From assembly GCA_900321505.1 (NCBI GenBank), contig ONWK01000306.1:1-35579 (forward strand): DNA of 35,579 nucleotides, written 5' to 3'. Both the position numbers and the translations under genes were made by a program. This DNA is from an uncultured Eubacteriales bacterium. GTDB taxonomy: Bacteria > Bacillota > Clostridia > Lachnospirales > Lachnospiraceae. Positions 14,674 through 23,090 of the stretch are shown here, piece after piece. The notes beneath the pieces were generated by a model. The model was given only the letters and a program-made list of their open reading frames with translations. It did not search any database and had not been told where the DNA came from. Position 1 is the stretch's first letter; every line of letters begins with the position of its first letter.

Positions 14674-15417
14674 ATGAACCGGAAGCTGCTTTATGTGGTT
14701 GGGATAGGACCGGGAAAACCGGAGGGGATGACAAAAGAGGCAAAAGCTGCTCTTGATGATAGTGAACTGTTGGTCGGATATCCCTTATATCTGTCCCTGC
14801 TGGGCCCTGAATATGATAAAAAAGAAAAGAAGTCCACGGGTATGACTGCGGAAATGGAACGCTGCAGGATGGCGCTTTCCGAGGCGGATTCGGGGAGGAC
14901 TGTAGCTCTTATCTGCAGCGGTGATCCCGGTATATATGGGATGGCCGGACCGGTGCTCTCGCTGAGCGGGGCTTATCCTGAGGTTAAGATAAGGATCATA
15001 CCGGGAGTTACTGCAGCAACCGGAGGAGCGGCTCTTCTCGGGGCGCCGCTCATGCATGATTTTGCAGTGATCAGTCTGAGTGACAGGCTTACTCCCTGGG
15101 ATAAGATCGAAAAGAGGCTCAGGGCAGCGGCGGAGGCGGACCTTGTCATAGTGCTCTATAATCCCGAATCAAAGGGAAGATCAGGCTATCTTAAGAAGGC
15201 CTGCGGGATCCTGCTGGATATACTGCCGCCTGAAAGAGCGGCGGGTACGGCAGAGAGGGTCGGAAGAGAGGGCGAGACCTGCTGGACAGGTACGCTTGCC
15301 GGGCTTTCGGAGAGGCAGGCTGATATGTTTACAACGGTATATATAGGGAACAGTACAACAGAAATAAAGGAAGGCAGGATGATCACTGACAGAGGTTACA
15401 GACCCGATGAAGAATAA
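14674..15417 (+). CDS. cbiH: Cobalt-precorrin-3 C17-methyltransferase CbiH
   Basis: SAM-dependent methylase that methylates C17 of cobalt-precorrin-3 and forms the delta-lactone during ring contraction. KLLYVVGIGPGKPEGMT, ELLVGYPLYLSLLGPE, ALICSGDPGIYGMAGPVL, IPGVTAATGGAALLGAPL and VLYNPESKGRSGYLKKA are characteristic. AGAGGTGA (14662-14669) before ATG 14674 decides the start, 247 residues. A TTG at 14650 would overlap the previous gene and lacks a good site. No C-terminal extension is present. Its last codons overlap the permease gene. Confidence 0.95.
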   Translation: MNRKLLYVVGIGPGKPEGMTKEAKAALDDSELLVGYPLYLSLLGPEYDKKEKKSTGMTAEMERCRMALSEADSGRTVALICSGDPGIYGMAGPVLSLSGAYPEVKIRIIPGVTAATGGAALLGAPLMHDFAVISLSDRLTPWDKIEKRLRAAAEADLVIVLYNPESKGRSGYLKKACGILLDILPPERAAGTAERVGREGETCWTGTLAGLSERQADMFTTVYIGNSTTEIKEGRMITDRGYRPDEE

Positions 15418-16285
15418 ATTATCTGATCAGTCAAAGGGTATAATATGTGTCATTCTTGCAGCCTTCGGTTTTTCTCTCATGACCTTTTTTGTCCGGATCT
15501 CGGGGGATCTTCCCACCATGCAGAAGGCTTTCTTCCGAAATGCGGTGGCGCTGCTCATTGCAGGCTTTACTCTGCTCTCGAAGAAGGAGCCCATAAGGAT
15601 CAAAAAGGGCTGCGGAGGCGACATTTTCTTTCGCTGTCTCTTCGGAACCACGGGGATGATAGCGAATTTCTATGCGGTTGACCACCTGGGAATCGCAGAT
15701 GCAAATATGCTTAACAAGCTCTCGCCTTTTTTTGCCATACTTGTATCTATCCCTCTTTTAAAGGAGAAGCCCAGCAGGATGGACTGGATCGCACTGCTGG
15801 CGGCATTCCTGGGAGCCGTGCTTATCATCAGGCCGGGGGCAACACTTACGCTGGGCCCCGCACTGCTGGGATTATACGGAGGCTTTGGTGCGGGAACCGC
15901 TTATGCATTTGTACGAAGGCTGGGAAGAAAGCAGGAAAGGACACCCATAATCGTTTTCTGTTTTTCCGCCTTTTCATGTCTTCTTACAGGTCCCTTCCTT
16001 ATCTTCAATTATCATCATATGACAGGGCAGCAGTGGCTGTGCCTCGTCCTTGCCGGGGCTTCGGCGGCCCTGGGACAGTTCAGCATAACCACTGCATATA
16101 AGTATGCGCCTGCCAAGGATATATCGGTATTTGACTACACCCAGGTGATCTTTGCGGCTATCTGGGGCATGCTCTTTCTGGATGAGCTGCCGGTGCCTCT
16201 CAGTATCGCAGGTTATATTCTTATCATCGGAACGGCAGTGGTCCGGTGGCATTTCATGAGAAAACGGGAGACAGTTCATGTGTAA
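15407..16285 (+). CDS. DMT-superfamily (EamA) permease
   Basis: 292 residues with about ten hydrophobic segments, arranged as two EamA repeats (about 5-138 and 148-285). Recognisable parts are GIICVILAAFGFSLMTFFVRISG at the N-terminus, FYAVDHLGIADANMLNKLSPFFAILVSI at the end of repeat 1, and FSITTAYKYAPAKDISVFDYTQVIFAAIWGMLFLDELP in repeat 2. The family moves small metabolites across the cytoplasmic membrane, and substrates cannot be predicted from sequence. The gene overlaps cbiH by 11 bases and the next gene by 8, so it is embedded and co-translated with corrin genes. That suggests a substrate tied to the pathway, such as an intermediate or precursor, but this is inference. Confidence 0.88.
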   Translation: MKNKLSDQSKGIICVILAAFGFSLMTFFVRISGDLPTMQKAFFRNAVALLIAGFTLLSKKEPIRIKKGCGGDIFFRCLFGTTGMIANFYAVDHLGIADANMLNKLSPFFAILVSIPLLKEKPSRMDWIALLAAFLGAVLIIRPGATLTLGPALLGLYGGFGAGTAYAFVRRLGRKQERTPIIVFCFSAFSCLLTGPFLIFNYHHMTGQQWLCLVLAGASAALGQFSITTAYKYAPAKDISVFDYTQVIFAAIWGMLFLDELPVPLSIAGYILIIGTAVVRWHFMRKRETVHV

Positions 16286-18422
16286 GATCTTTCTTTTTGC
16301 GGGAACAAATGAAGGAAGGCGTCTGGCAAAGCGACTCGGGGCTGCCGACATTCCGACTGTTGTTTCGGTGGCGACGGAATATGGCGCAGTAGTACTGGCA
16401 GATGCGGGTATCGGTGAATCGGTCAGGATACGTCAGGGGAGGATGACACCGGAGGAAATGGAAGCGGAGATACGCAGGGCGGCTCCGCTTGTTGTTGTGG
16501 ACGCGACACATCCCTATGCGCTTGCGGCTTCCGAGAATATACGCAGGGCTGCCGAAGCCGCGGGAACGCCGTATATAAGGCTTAAGAGAAAGACCAAGGA
16601 CAGTCCTTCGCAGAAGGTTTTCATGTTCTCGGATATTGGTGAAATGATAAGCTCACTTCAGCGCACCGGCGGAAATATCCTGCTTACCACCGGCGTTAAT
16701 TCGCTTAAGGAATTTGCTTCGGCCGAAGGACTTAAGGACAGGCTGTTTGTCAGGGTGCTTCCCGGAGAGGAGAGTCTTAAGGCCTGCGAAGAGGCAGGGA
16801 TACACGGAAGGCAGATAATAGCCATGCAGGGGCCCTTCAGTCAGGAAATGAACAGGGCAACGATACATTCCTATGATATAAAGCATCTGGTAACAAAGCA
16901 GAGCGGCAGAAGCGGCGGCTTTGAAGAAAAGGTCTTTGCAGCACAGGAGACGGAGACCGCGCTTTATATCCTCGGAGCACCCGAGGAAGAGGGGATACCA
17001 TATGCAAAGGTGCTGGACCAGTTGGGAGAAATGCTTTCCACGGATCTCAGGGAGACGGTTACCGTCACTGTATCCCTGATAGGAGCGGGGCCGGGTGATG
17101 AAGCCTTTCTGACCGAAGAAGGACGGAAGGCCATAACCGAGGCTGATGTGCTTTTCGGTGCAAAACGTCTTGTGGAGCCCTATGAGGAGGGAAAAACCGT
17201 ATATCCCTATTACAAAGGTGAGGATATCATGCCCAGGCTTGAGCAGCTTTTCCGTGAGGCGAGAGAGAAGGATCCCCATGTCCGCGCGGCAGTACTGCTG
17301 TCGGGAGATTCGGGATTTTTCAGCGGATCTTCGGGGCTCATTTTCTATCTTACGAACTGGAGAAGACGGATGCTGCTTGCCGATACCGGAAGATTTGCGA
17401 TGCATATCCGGACTATCCCGGGGATATCTTCGATACAGCTGATGGCGGCGAGGCTGCAGGAACACTGGGAGAGCGGATATATAGACAGCCTTCACGGAGT
17501 GGAGGAGGAGGTCTGGGACAGAGTGCTCAGAAGGATACCGAAGGAAAAGCGCACCATGCTGCTGACCTCCGGACCCGGAGATGTAAAGCGTCTTCTGAAA
17601 TGGGTCCGCGGGCAGGGAAGCCATCGCGGACGCTACAGCTTCTATGCAGGATATAACCTGTCCGGTCAGAATGAGCAGATCTATAAAGAAGAGGGTGAAC
17701 ACCCGGGAATGGGTGCGGAGGATCTGAAGGCGCTGCCCTTCCCGGATATACTTCCGGAGGGCCTCTATACGGTTTTCATCCGTAACAGTGAGCCTGAGGA
17801 GGATATGGGAGAGTATCAGGATACTCTGGGACTTCCCAATGATGAGTTCATAAGGGAGGAAGGGATCCCGATCACCAAGGAAGAGGTGCGCACCATAGCA
17901 ATAAGCAAGCTCAGGATAAAGGAGCCGGCAATAGTCTATGATATCGGCAGCGGAAGCGGCAGCTTCGCGGTGGAATTGGGAAGGATACTGAAGGATTCCC
18001 GTATATTTGCCATAGAAAAAAGTAAACGGCGTATAGAACTTATAGAAAGAAATGTAAGGCAGCTTAAGGCGGCATCGGTATCCGTGGTCTGCGGAGAAGC
18101 ACCTGAGGTACTTGACCGTCTTGTTCCGCCAACCCATGCGGTGATCGGAGGCTCCGACGGAAGACTGCTTTCCATACTTCAGAAGCTATATAAGAAGTCG
18201 CCGGAATGCAGGGTTGTCATACTTGCGGCGACTCTTGAGACCAAGGCTGAGATCGCGTCTCTGCTGGCGGGACAGCTGCCCACCGAATATGATCTCGGGG
18301 ATGCGGAATATATAGAGCTGAATCTGTCCAGATCAAGACAGTTGGGTAAATACAGGGCGCTCCGGGCGGAGAATCCTGTGGCAGTATGCTCATTTACCTT
18401 CAGGAGAAAACCCGGAGCGTGA
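16278..18422 (+). CDS. cbiJET: CbiJ-CbiE-CbiT triple fusion
   Basis: 714 residues joining three enzymes. Residues 1 to about 255 are CbiJ, cobalt-precorrin-6A reductase (FLFAGTNEGRRLAKRLG, VVDATHPYALAASENIRRA, LLTTGVNSLKEF, IAMQGPFSQEMNRA). Residues about 263-505 are CbiE, C5-methyltransferase (SLIGAGPGDEAFLTEEG, VLLSGDSGFFSGSSGL, IPGISSIQLMAARL). Residues about 521-714 are CbiT, C15-methyltransferase/C12 decarboxylase (NDEFIREEGIPITKEEVR, then a Rossmann SAM site DIGSGSGSFAVELG near 555). CbiE-CbiT fusions are common; the added CbiJ is less so in my knowledge. The ATG at 16278 overlaps the permease stop by 8 bases, with GGGAG at 16266-16270. No frameshift is seen, so the fusion is genuine. 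Confidence 0.93.
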   Translation: MCKIFLFAGTNEGRRLAKRLGAADIPTVVSVATEYGAVVLADAGIGESVRIRQGRMTPEEMEAEIRRAAPLVVVDATHPYALAASENIRRAAEAAGTPYIRLKRKTKDSPSQKVFMFSDIGEMISSLQRTGGNILLTTGVNSLKEFASAEGLKDRLFVRVLPGEESLKACEEAGIHGRQIIAMQGPFSQEMNRATIHSYDIKHLVTKQSGRSGGFEEKVFAAQETETALYILGAPEEEGIPYAKVLDQLGEMLSTDLRETVTVTVSLIGAGPGDEAFLTEEGRKAITEADVLFGAKRLVEPYEEGKTVYPYYKGEDIMPRLEQLFREAREKDPHVRAAVLLSGDSGFFSGSSGLIFYLTNWRRRMLLADTGRFAMHIRTIPGISSIQLMAARLQEHWESGYIDSLHGVEEEVWDRVLRRIPKEKRTMLLTSGPGDVKRLLKWVRGQGSHRGRYSFYAGYNLSGQNEQIYKEEGEHPGMGAEDLKALPFPDILPEGLYTVFIRNSEPEEDMGEYQDTLGLPNDEFIREEGIPITKEEVRTIAISKLRIKEPAIVYDIGSGSGSFAVELGRILKDSRIFAIEKSKRRIELIERNVRQLKAASVSVVCGEAPEVLDRLVPPTHAVIGGSDGRLLSILQKLYKKSPECRVVILAATLETKAEIASLLAGQLPTEYDLGDAEYIELNLSRSRQLGKYRALRAENPVAVCSFTFRRKPGA

Positions 18423-18455
18423 TCCGGGTCACCCTCCGGCAGGAGAGGTATCAGC

Positions 18456-19856
18456 ATGGATAAAGATAAAAAAGATAACAGAGTGCCAGGTGTCCTGATA
18501 GCCGCACCCTCCAGCGGGAGCGGAAAGACAACCTTTACCACGGGGCTGATGGCGGCGTTAAAGGAGAAGGGACACAGGGTTTACGGCTATAAGTGCGGCC
18601 CGGATTTTATAGATCCCATGTATTATACCGGGGTTCTGGGAGTTCCCTGCAGAAATCTGGATACCTGGTTTACCGGAGAGGAAAAGACAAGGGAGCTTTT
18701 CATGGAGGGTACCGGGACCGGCGGGATAAGGATAGTCGAGGGAGTTATGGGACTCTACGACGGTGCTGCGGGAACGGAAAGAGAAGGCTCTTCGTATGAT
18801 CTGGCCCGTACCCTCGGACTGCCTGTGATACTGGTGGTAAATGCACGGGGTATGGGACGTTCGGCTGTGGCGCTGATCAAAGGCTTCTGTGATATGGATA
18901 CCGGAAACCTGATAAAGGGCATTTTTCTCAATAATACTGCCGAAACGCTGTACAGGAGACTAAAACCGCTGATAGAAAGTGAGACAGGCTGCAGCTGCCT
19001 GGGATTTCTTTCAAGGAATGAAAAGCTGCTCCTTCCCGAACGGCATCTGGGACTCGTGACGCCGGCGGGGAGAGAAGAAGCATATGCCGCATTTGCGGCA
19101 GCGGCCGGTGAGAGTATCGGAAATGCCCTGGACTGGGATAAGTTTTATGAAATCTCAGGTTATTTATCGGATATGACAGCTTCGGAAGAGGAAAGTATCT
19201 TGCCGGAAAAAGAAGAAAGGCCGGATTCCGTTTTGCTGGCTGTTGCGAGGGATGAAGCCTTCTGCTTCCTCTATGAGGATAATCTCAGGGAGCTGAAAAA
19301 GGCGGGAGCGGAGCTGTGCTTCTTTTCGCCGATAAGGGATAAAAGGCTGCCGGAGGGCATATCGGGACTGCTTCTTTCCGGCGGATATCCGGAGCTTTAC
19401 GCGGAAGAGCTTTCAGGAAACAGGGAGCTTATGGAGGATATAAGACGCAGTGTGCGGGCGGGGCTTCCCACTGTTGCGGAGTGCGGAGGCTTTATGTACC
19501 TTCAGGAAAGCATTTTTACCTTTGAAGGAAAGGAATATCCCATGGTGGGAGCGCTTCCGGGGATATCCGCAAGTAAAGGTCATCCGGTGAGATTCGGATA
19601 TGTTGAAGTCCGTGAGAAGGAACCGGCCTTTCTTCCTGAAGGGACAGGTCTCAGAGGGCATGAATTTCATTATTATGACAGCACTGAGAACGGTGATTCC
19701 TGCAGCCTGACCAAACCGGTGACCGGTAAAAGCCGGGAAGGGATAGTAACGACCTCAACTCTGTGGGCGGGTTTTCCTCACATTTATTATCCTGCGGAGC
19801 CGGTATTTGCTGAGACGTTTGTAAGTAAGATGAGGGAATATTCCCGGCAGCATTGA
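18456..19856 (+). CDS. cbiA: Cobyrinate a,c-diamide synthase CbiA
   Basis: Glutamine- and ATP-dependent amidation of the a and c carboxylates of cobyrinic acid. The N-terminal ATPase domain has VLIAAPSSGSGKTTFTTGL (P-loop), YKCGPDFIDPMYY and EGVMGLYDGAAG. The C-terminal amidotransferase domain has LLLSGGYPELYAEEL, the nucleophile Cys343 in VAECGGFMYL and the conserved GHEFHYYDS. Length 466 is typical. GAGAGGT (18442-18448) supports ATG 18456. It follows the triple fusion after 33 bases and completes the corrin ring chemistry before CbiP. Confidence 0.95.
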   Translation: MDKDKKDNRVPGVLIAAPSSGSGKTTFTTGLMAALKEKGHRVYGYKCGPDFIDPMYYTGVLGVPCRNLDTWFTGEEKTRELFMEGTGTGGIRIVEGVMGLYDGAAGTEREGSSYDLARTLGLPVILVVNARGMGRSAVALIKGFCDMDTGNLIKGIFLNNTAETLYRRLKPLIESETGCSCLGFLSRNEKLLLPERHLGLVTPAGREEAYAAFAAAAGESIGNALDWDKFYEISGYLSDMTASEEESILPEKEERPDSVLLAVARDEAFCFLYEDNLRELKKAGAELCFFSPIRDKRLPEGISGLLLSGGYPELYAEELSGNRELMEDIRRSVRAGLPTVAECGGFMYLQESIFTFEGKEYPMVGALPGISASKGHPVRFGYVEVREKEPAFLPEGTGLRGHEFHYYDSTENGDSCSLTKPVTGKSREGIVTTSTLWAGFPHIYYPAEPVFAETFVSKMREYSRQH

Positions 19857-19873
19857 ATGATCGGAGGAAAAGG

Positions 19874-20113
19874 ATGGAAGCAGTTTATTTCGAGCACAGG
19901 GACTGCCCCTATTATCCCTGCCATAAAGATATAGCCGGGATCAACTGTCTTTTCTGTTACTGCCCGCTCTATCATAAGGAGAACTGTCCAGGAAATCCGG
20001 TATGGAAGGAAAATGAAGGACACAGGATCAAAAGCTGTATAGACTGTACATTTCCTCATAAAAAGGAGAACTATGAGGCCGTTATACAGTGCTTAAGGAA
20101 CGAAGACCGCTGA
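19874..20113 (+). CDS. Cysteine-rich small domain protein
   Basis: 79 residues with about nine cysteines spread as DCPYYPCHK, NCLFCYCPLY, NCPGNPVW and SCIDCTFPH. This is the cysteine-rich small domain family, often seen beside cobalamin or corrinoid genes; it probably binds metal (zinc, cobalt or an iron-sulfur cluster), which is inference. GGAGGA (19863-19868) lies five bases before ATG 19874. A TTG at 19853 overlapping the cbiA stop would add seven residues and is less likely. It is the last gene of the cobalamin run, and the next gene has its own promoter. Confidence 0.85.
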   Translation: MEAVYFEHRDCPYYPCHKDIAGINCLFCYCPLYHKENCPGNPVWKENEGHRIKSCIDCTFPHKKENYEAVIQCLRNEDR

Positions 20114-20132
20114 GGAGGCAGGGCTTTTTCAC

Positions 20133-20160
20133 TTGTGTTTTTTTAATAACAGATTATAAT
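20133..20160 (+). promoter_or_regulatory. Candidate promoter for trkA-trkH
   Basis: TTGTGT (20133-20138), a 16-base AT-rich spacer, and TATAAT (20155-20160) form a plausible sigma-A promoter in the 95-base gap between the cysteine-rich gene and trkA. A T-rich run overlaps the -35 and spacer. The start of transcription would fall near 20167. Confidence 0.5.
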
Positions 20161-20164
20161 TATT

Positions 20165-20183
20165 GACAGATCGTTGATCGGTC
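20165..20183 (+). promoter_or_regulatory. Inverted repeat at the predicted trkA transcription start
   Basis: GACAGATCGTTGATCGGTC reads GAC-A-GATC-GTT-GATC-G-GTC, an interrupted palindrome with 7-bp half sites around a 3-base centre. It sits immediately downstream of TATAAT, a typical place for a repressor operator. A 5'-UTR hairpin is the other possibility. No regulator gene is adjacent. Confidence 0.45.
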
Positions 20184-20208
20184 AAAGACGGTTAAAAGGA
20201 CAACAGAT

Positions 20209-21570
20209 ATGAATATTCTTATAGCAGGCTGCGGCCAGGTGGGACGTTCACTTGCGGAGCAGCTATATAGGGAAGGTCATGAGGTTACCGTGATGGATAC
20301 GGATTATTCCGTGGTGGAAGCGGCAACGGCGGCTAGTGATGTTATCGGATTTCAGGGAGACTGCACCAGCCTTTCAGCCCAGATGGAAGCCGGGATACAG
20401 GATATGGATATTCTGATAGCGGCTACCAATCAGGATGAGAAGAATATGTTGGCATGCCTCATAGCAAAAAAAGCGGGTAACTGCCAGACCATCGCGAGAG
20501 TGCGCGATCCCCAGTATCTTGATGAGATATTTTTCCTCAGGGAGGAGCTGGGACTGTCCATGTCCATAAACCCCGAACGGGTTGCTGCAGATGATCTGGT
20601 GCGGCTTATACAGATTCCTTCGGCTCTGGAGGTGGATACCTTCGCCAAGGGAAAGGTAAGCCTTATCAGGCTGGTTATCCCGGAGGGGTCGGTACTTGAT
20701 GGACTATATCTGAAGGATTATTCCTCAAAGGTGGGTTCTGCTGCACTGATCTGTGTAGTTGAACGTGGCAAGGAGGTTACGATCCCGGGCGGTGATTTCC
20801 AGCTTAAGGCCGGAGATTCCATATCGCTTACTCTTTCTCTGGCAGATCTGAACGGTCTTTTGCAAAAGACCGGGATAAAGGCCAAAAAGATCAGAAATGT
20901 GCTGATCGCCGGCGGAGGAATGATAAGCTATTATCTGGCAAAAAAACTGATAGAGCTTAAGATATCGGTAAAGATCATAGAGAAGGACCCGAAGAGGTGT
21001 GATGAGCTTGCGGAGGTTCTTCCGAAGGCAATGGTGATCTGCGGGGACGCTACGGACAAAACCCTGCTGCTGGAGGAATCCATAGAGGATATGGATGCTG
21101 TATGCTGCCTTATGGGACAGGATGAGGCAAATATCCTTCTTTCCCTGTATGTATCAAAGATAAGTGATGCGAAAAAGATGATCAAGATCCACCGGGACTC
21201 CTACGAGGATATGGTGGGGGATCTTCCCGTGGGTACGATCATTTCTACAAAGAGGATCACGGCGGAATATATCACAAGATTTGTACGTTCCATGCAGAAC
21301 AGCGTGGGAAGCAACGTGGAGGCTTTATACCGGCTGATGGACGGAAGAGTGGAAGCTCTGGAGTTCAATGTCGGAAAAAATTCGCAGGTTACGCATGCGG
21401 CTATCAGGGAGCTGAAGATACGAAAGAATACACTGATCTGCTGTATCAACCGTAAGGGCGCGATCATCCGGCCCGGCGGAAATGACAGGATAGCAGCGGG
21501 AGACAGTGTTGTTGTGGTAACTACCGAACATGGCGTGAACGGGATCGACGATATCCTTGAAAAGTGGTAA
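20209..21570 (+). CDS. trkA: Trk potassium uptake regulatory subunit TrkA
   Basis: 453-residue cytoplasmic gating subunit made of two RCK units, each a Rossmann NAD-binding half followed by a TrkA_C half. The first nucleotide site is ILIAGCGQVGRSLAEQL with acidic VMDTD. The second is VLIAGGGMISYYLAKKL with IIEKD, where serine replaces the third glycine of GxGxxG. Full-length double-RCK architecture is normal for TrkA. It binds NAD(H) or ATP and controls the TrkH channel encoded next. AAAGGA lies upstream of ATG 20209. A predicted promoter and operator-like palindrome precede it, and trkH follows after 63 bases. Confidence 0.93.
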   Translation: MNILIAGCGQVGRSLAEQLYREGHEVTVMDTDYSVVEAATAASDVIGFQGDCTSLSAQMEAGIQDMDILIAATNQDEKNMLACLIAKKAGNCQTIARVRDPQYLDEIFFLREELGLSMSINPERVAADDLVRLIQIPSALEVDTFAKGKVSLIRLVIPEGSVLDGLYLKDYSSKVGSAALICVVERGKEVTIPGGDFQLKAGDSISLTLSLADLNGLLQKTGIKAKKIRNVLIAGGGMISYYLAKKLIELKISVKIIEKDPKRCDELAEVLPKAMVICGDATDKTLLLEESIEDMDAVCCLMGQDEANILLSLYVSKISDAKKMIKIHRDSYEDMVGDLPVGTIISTKRITAEYITRFVRSMQNSVGSNVEALYRLMDGRVEALEFNVGKNSQVTHAAIRELKIRKNTLICCINRKGAIIRPGGNDRIAAGDSVVVVTTEHGVNGIDDILEKW

Positions 21571-21633
21571 TGATACGATGTACGGGATTCGTTTTTCGAT
21601 ATTGCCGCGGGGTATTTGACTGAGAGGCATTTC

Positions 21634-23070
21634 ATGAATTACGGTAAAATAATACATATTATCGGTGTGCTGCTGCAGGTTGAAGGAACTCTGATGTTCC
21701 TTTCCGTGATCGTTGCCTGGATCTATGGAGAGGACTGCTGGATGTACCTCTGCGCAACCTCCGTCGGAGCCGGAATTCTCGGAACCCTGCTCCGGCTGAA
21801 AAAAATGAAACGAGAAAAGTTTCATGCCAAAGAGGGCTTTGTAATAACTGCAATCTGCTGGGTCGTTCTCAGTGTGGTGGGTGCGCTTCCATTCTTCTTT
21901 TCGGGGGCTATCCCTTCATTTACGGATGCGGTTTTTGAATCGGCATCGGGCTTCACCACCACGGGAGCCAGCATACTGAAGGACATTGAGGCCATGCCCC
22001 ACGGACTGCTGTTCTGGAGAAGCTTCACCCACTGGCTGGGCGGCATGGGTGTGCTGGTATTCATCCTTCTGGTAGTACCGTCAAATGCAGACGATATGTA
22101 CCTTATGAAAGCGGAAAGCCCGGGGCCTTCCGTGGAGAAGATGCTTCCGAAGGTACGGCAGACGGCGCTTGTACTATATGGTATCTATCTTGGACTGACA
22201 GTACTGAACATAGTTGTTCTGATCATCTGCGGGATGCCTGTTTTTGATTCGTTCTGTCTCTCCTTCGGAGATGCGGGTACGGGAGGCTTCGGTGTCAGAA
22301 ATGACAGTATCGCAGGCTATTCACCTGCCTGTCAGATAGTGATCACCATATTTATGTTCCTCTTCGGAGTAAACTTTAAACTGTATTTCCTGCTGCTCTT
22401 CAGGAAGTGGAAGGATATACTTAAATGTGAAGAGGTGAAATGGTACTGCATCATCTACTGCGCGATCACGGCTTTTGTTGTGGTGGGTATATTGAAGGAT
22501 GTCGGAGATTTCGGAACAGCCCTTCGTGAAGGCGCGTTCCAGGTATCTTCGATCATGACGACTACTGGATATTCCACAACGGATTTCAATCTCTGGAATG
22601 CCATGCCCAAGGCGATGCTGGTACTGGCTATGTTTATCGGAGCCTGCGCCGGAAGTACCGGAGGAGGAATGAAGGTAAGCCGGTGGATACTGTGGTTTAA
22701 ACAGGTCAGGAATGAGCTGTCACATTTCATCCATCCGAGAAGCGTGAAAAAGATCCGCCTTGAAGGAAAGGCGGTTGATCAGGAGACAATACGGACTGCA
22801 AATGTCTATCTTATGGCATATGTGCTCGTGTTTATCGTGTCACTGCTCATAATCAGCTTTGACGGCTTTGATCTGGAATCAACCTTTACGGCCGTGGCCG
22901 CGACCCAGAATAATATAGGACCGGGTCTCGGAGTTGTTGGTCCTGCGGGAGGATTCAGTGAATTCAGTATCCTCTCGAAGCTGGTGATGATATTTGATAT
23001 GATAGCAGGACGTCTGGAGGTATTCCCGATGCTGATCCTGTTTGCACCGTCCACCTGGAAGAAAATGTAA
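21634..23070 (+). CDS. trkH: Trk potassium uptake membrane subunit TrkH
   Basis: 478-residue membrane protein with four M1-P-M2 repeats forming the potassium pore. Selectivity-filter glycines can be seen in SGFTTTGASIL, GDAGTGGFGVRND, TTTGYSTTDFN and NNIGPGLGVVGP. GAGAGG (21622-21627) six bases before ATG 21634 decides the start; a TTG at 21616 would add six residues. It partners with TrkA encoded upstream. The following secreted-protein gene begins only 20 bases after its stop, so they may share a transcript. Confidence 0.93.
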   Translation: MNYGKIIHIIGVLLQVEGTLMFLSVIVAWIYGEDCWMYLCATSVGAGILGTLLRLKKMKREKFHAKEGFVITAICWVVLSVVGALPFFFSGAIPSFTDAVFESASGFTTTGASILKDIEAMPHGLLFWRSFTHWLGGMGVLVFILLVVPSNADDMYLMKAESPGPSVEKMLPKVRQTALVLYGIYLGLTVLNIVVLIICGMPVFDSFCLSFGDAGTGGFGVRNDSIAGYSPACQIVITIFMFLFGVNFKLYFLLLFRKWKDILKCEEVKWYCIIYCAITAFVVVGILKDVGDFGTALREGAFQVSSIMTTTGYSTTDFNLWNAMPKAMLVLAMFIGACAGSTGGGMKVSRWILWFKQVRNELSHFIHPRSVKKIRLEGKAVDQETIRTANVYLMAYVLVFIVSLLIISFDGFDLESTFTAVAATQNNIGPGLGVVGPAGGFSEFSILSKLVMIFDMIAGRLEVFPMLILFAPSTWKKM

Positions 23071-23090
23071 AAAATGGAAGGGAGTGTATT

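Noticed and set aside
16653..18137. 494-codon open frame on the minus strand opposite cbiJET
   Set aside because: It has no ribosome site or recognisable domain and lies fully opposite a certain gene; such long shadows follow from the codon bias of the real frame.
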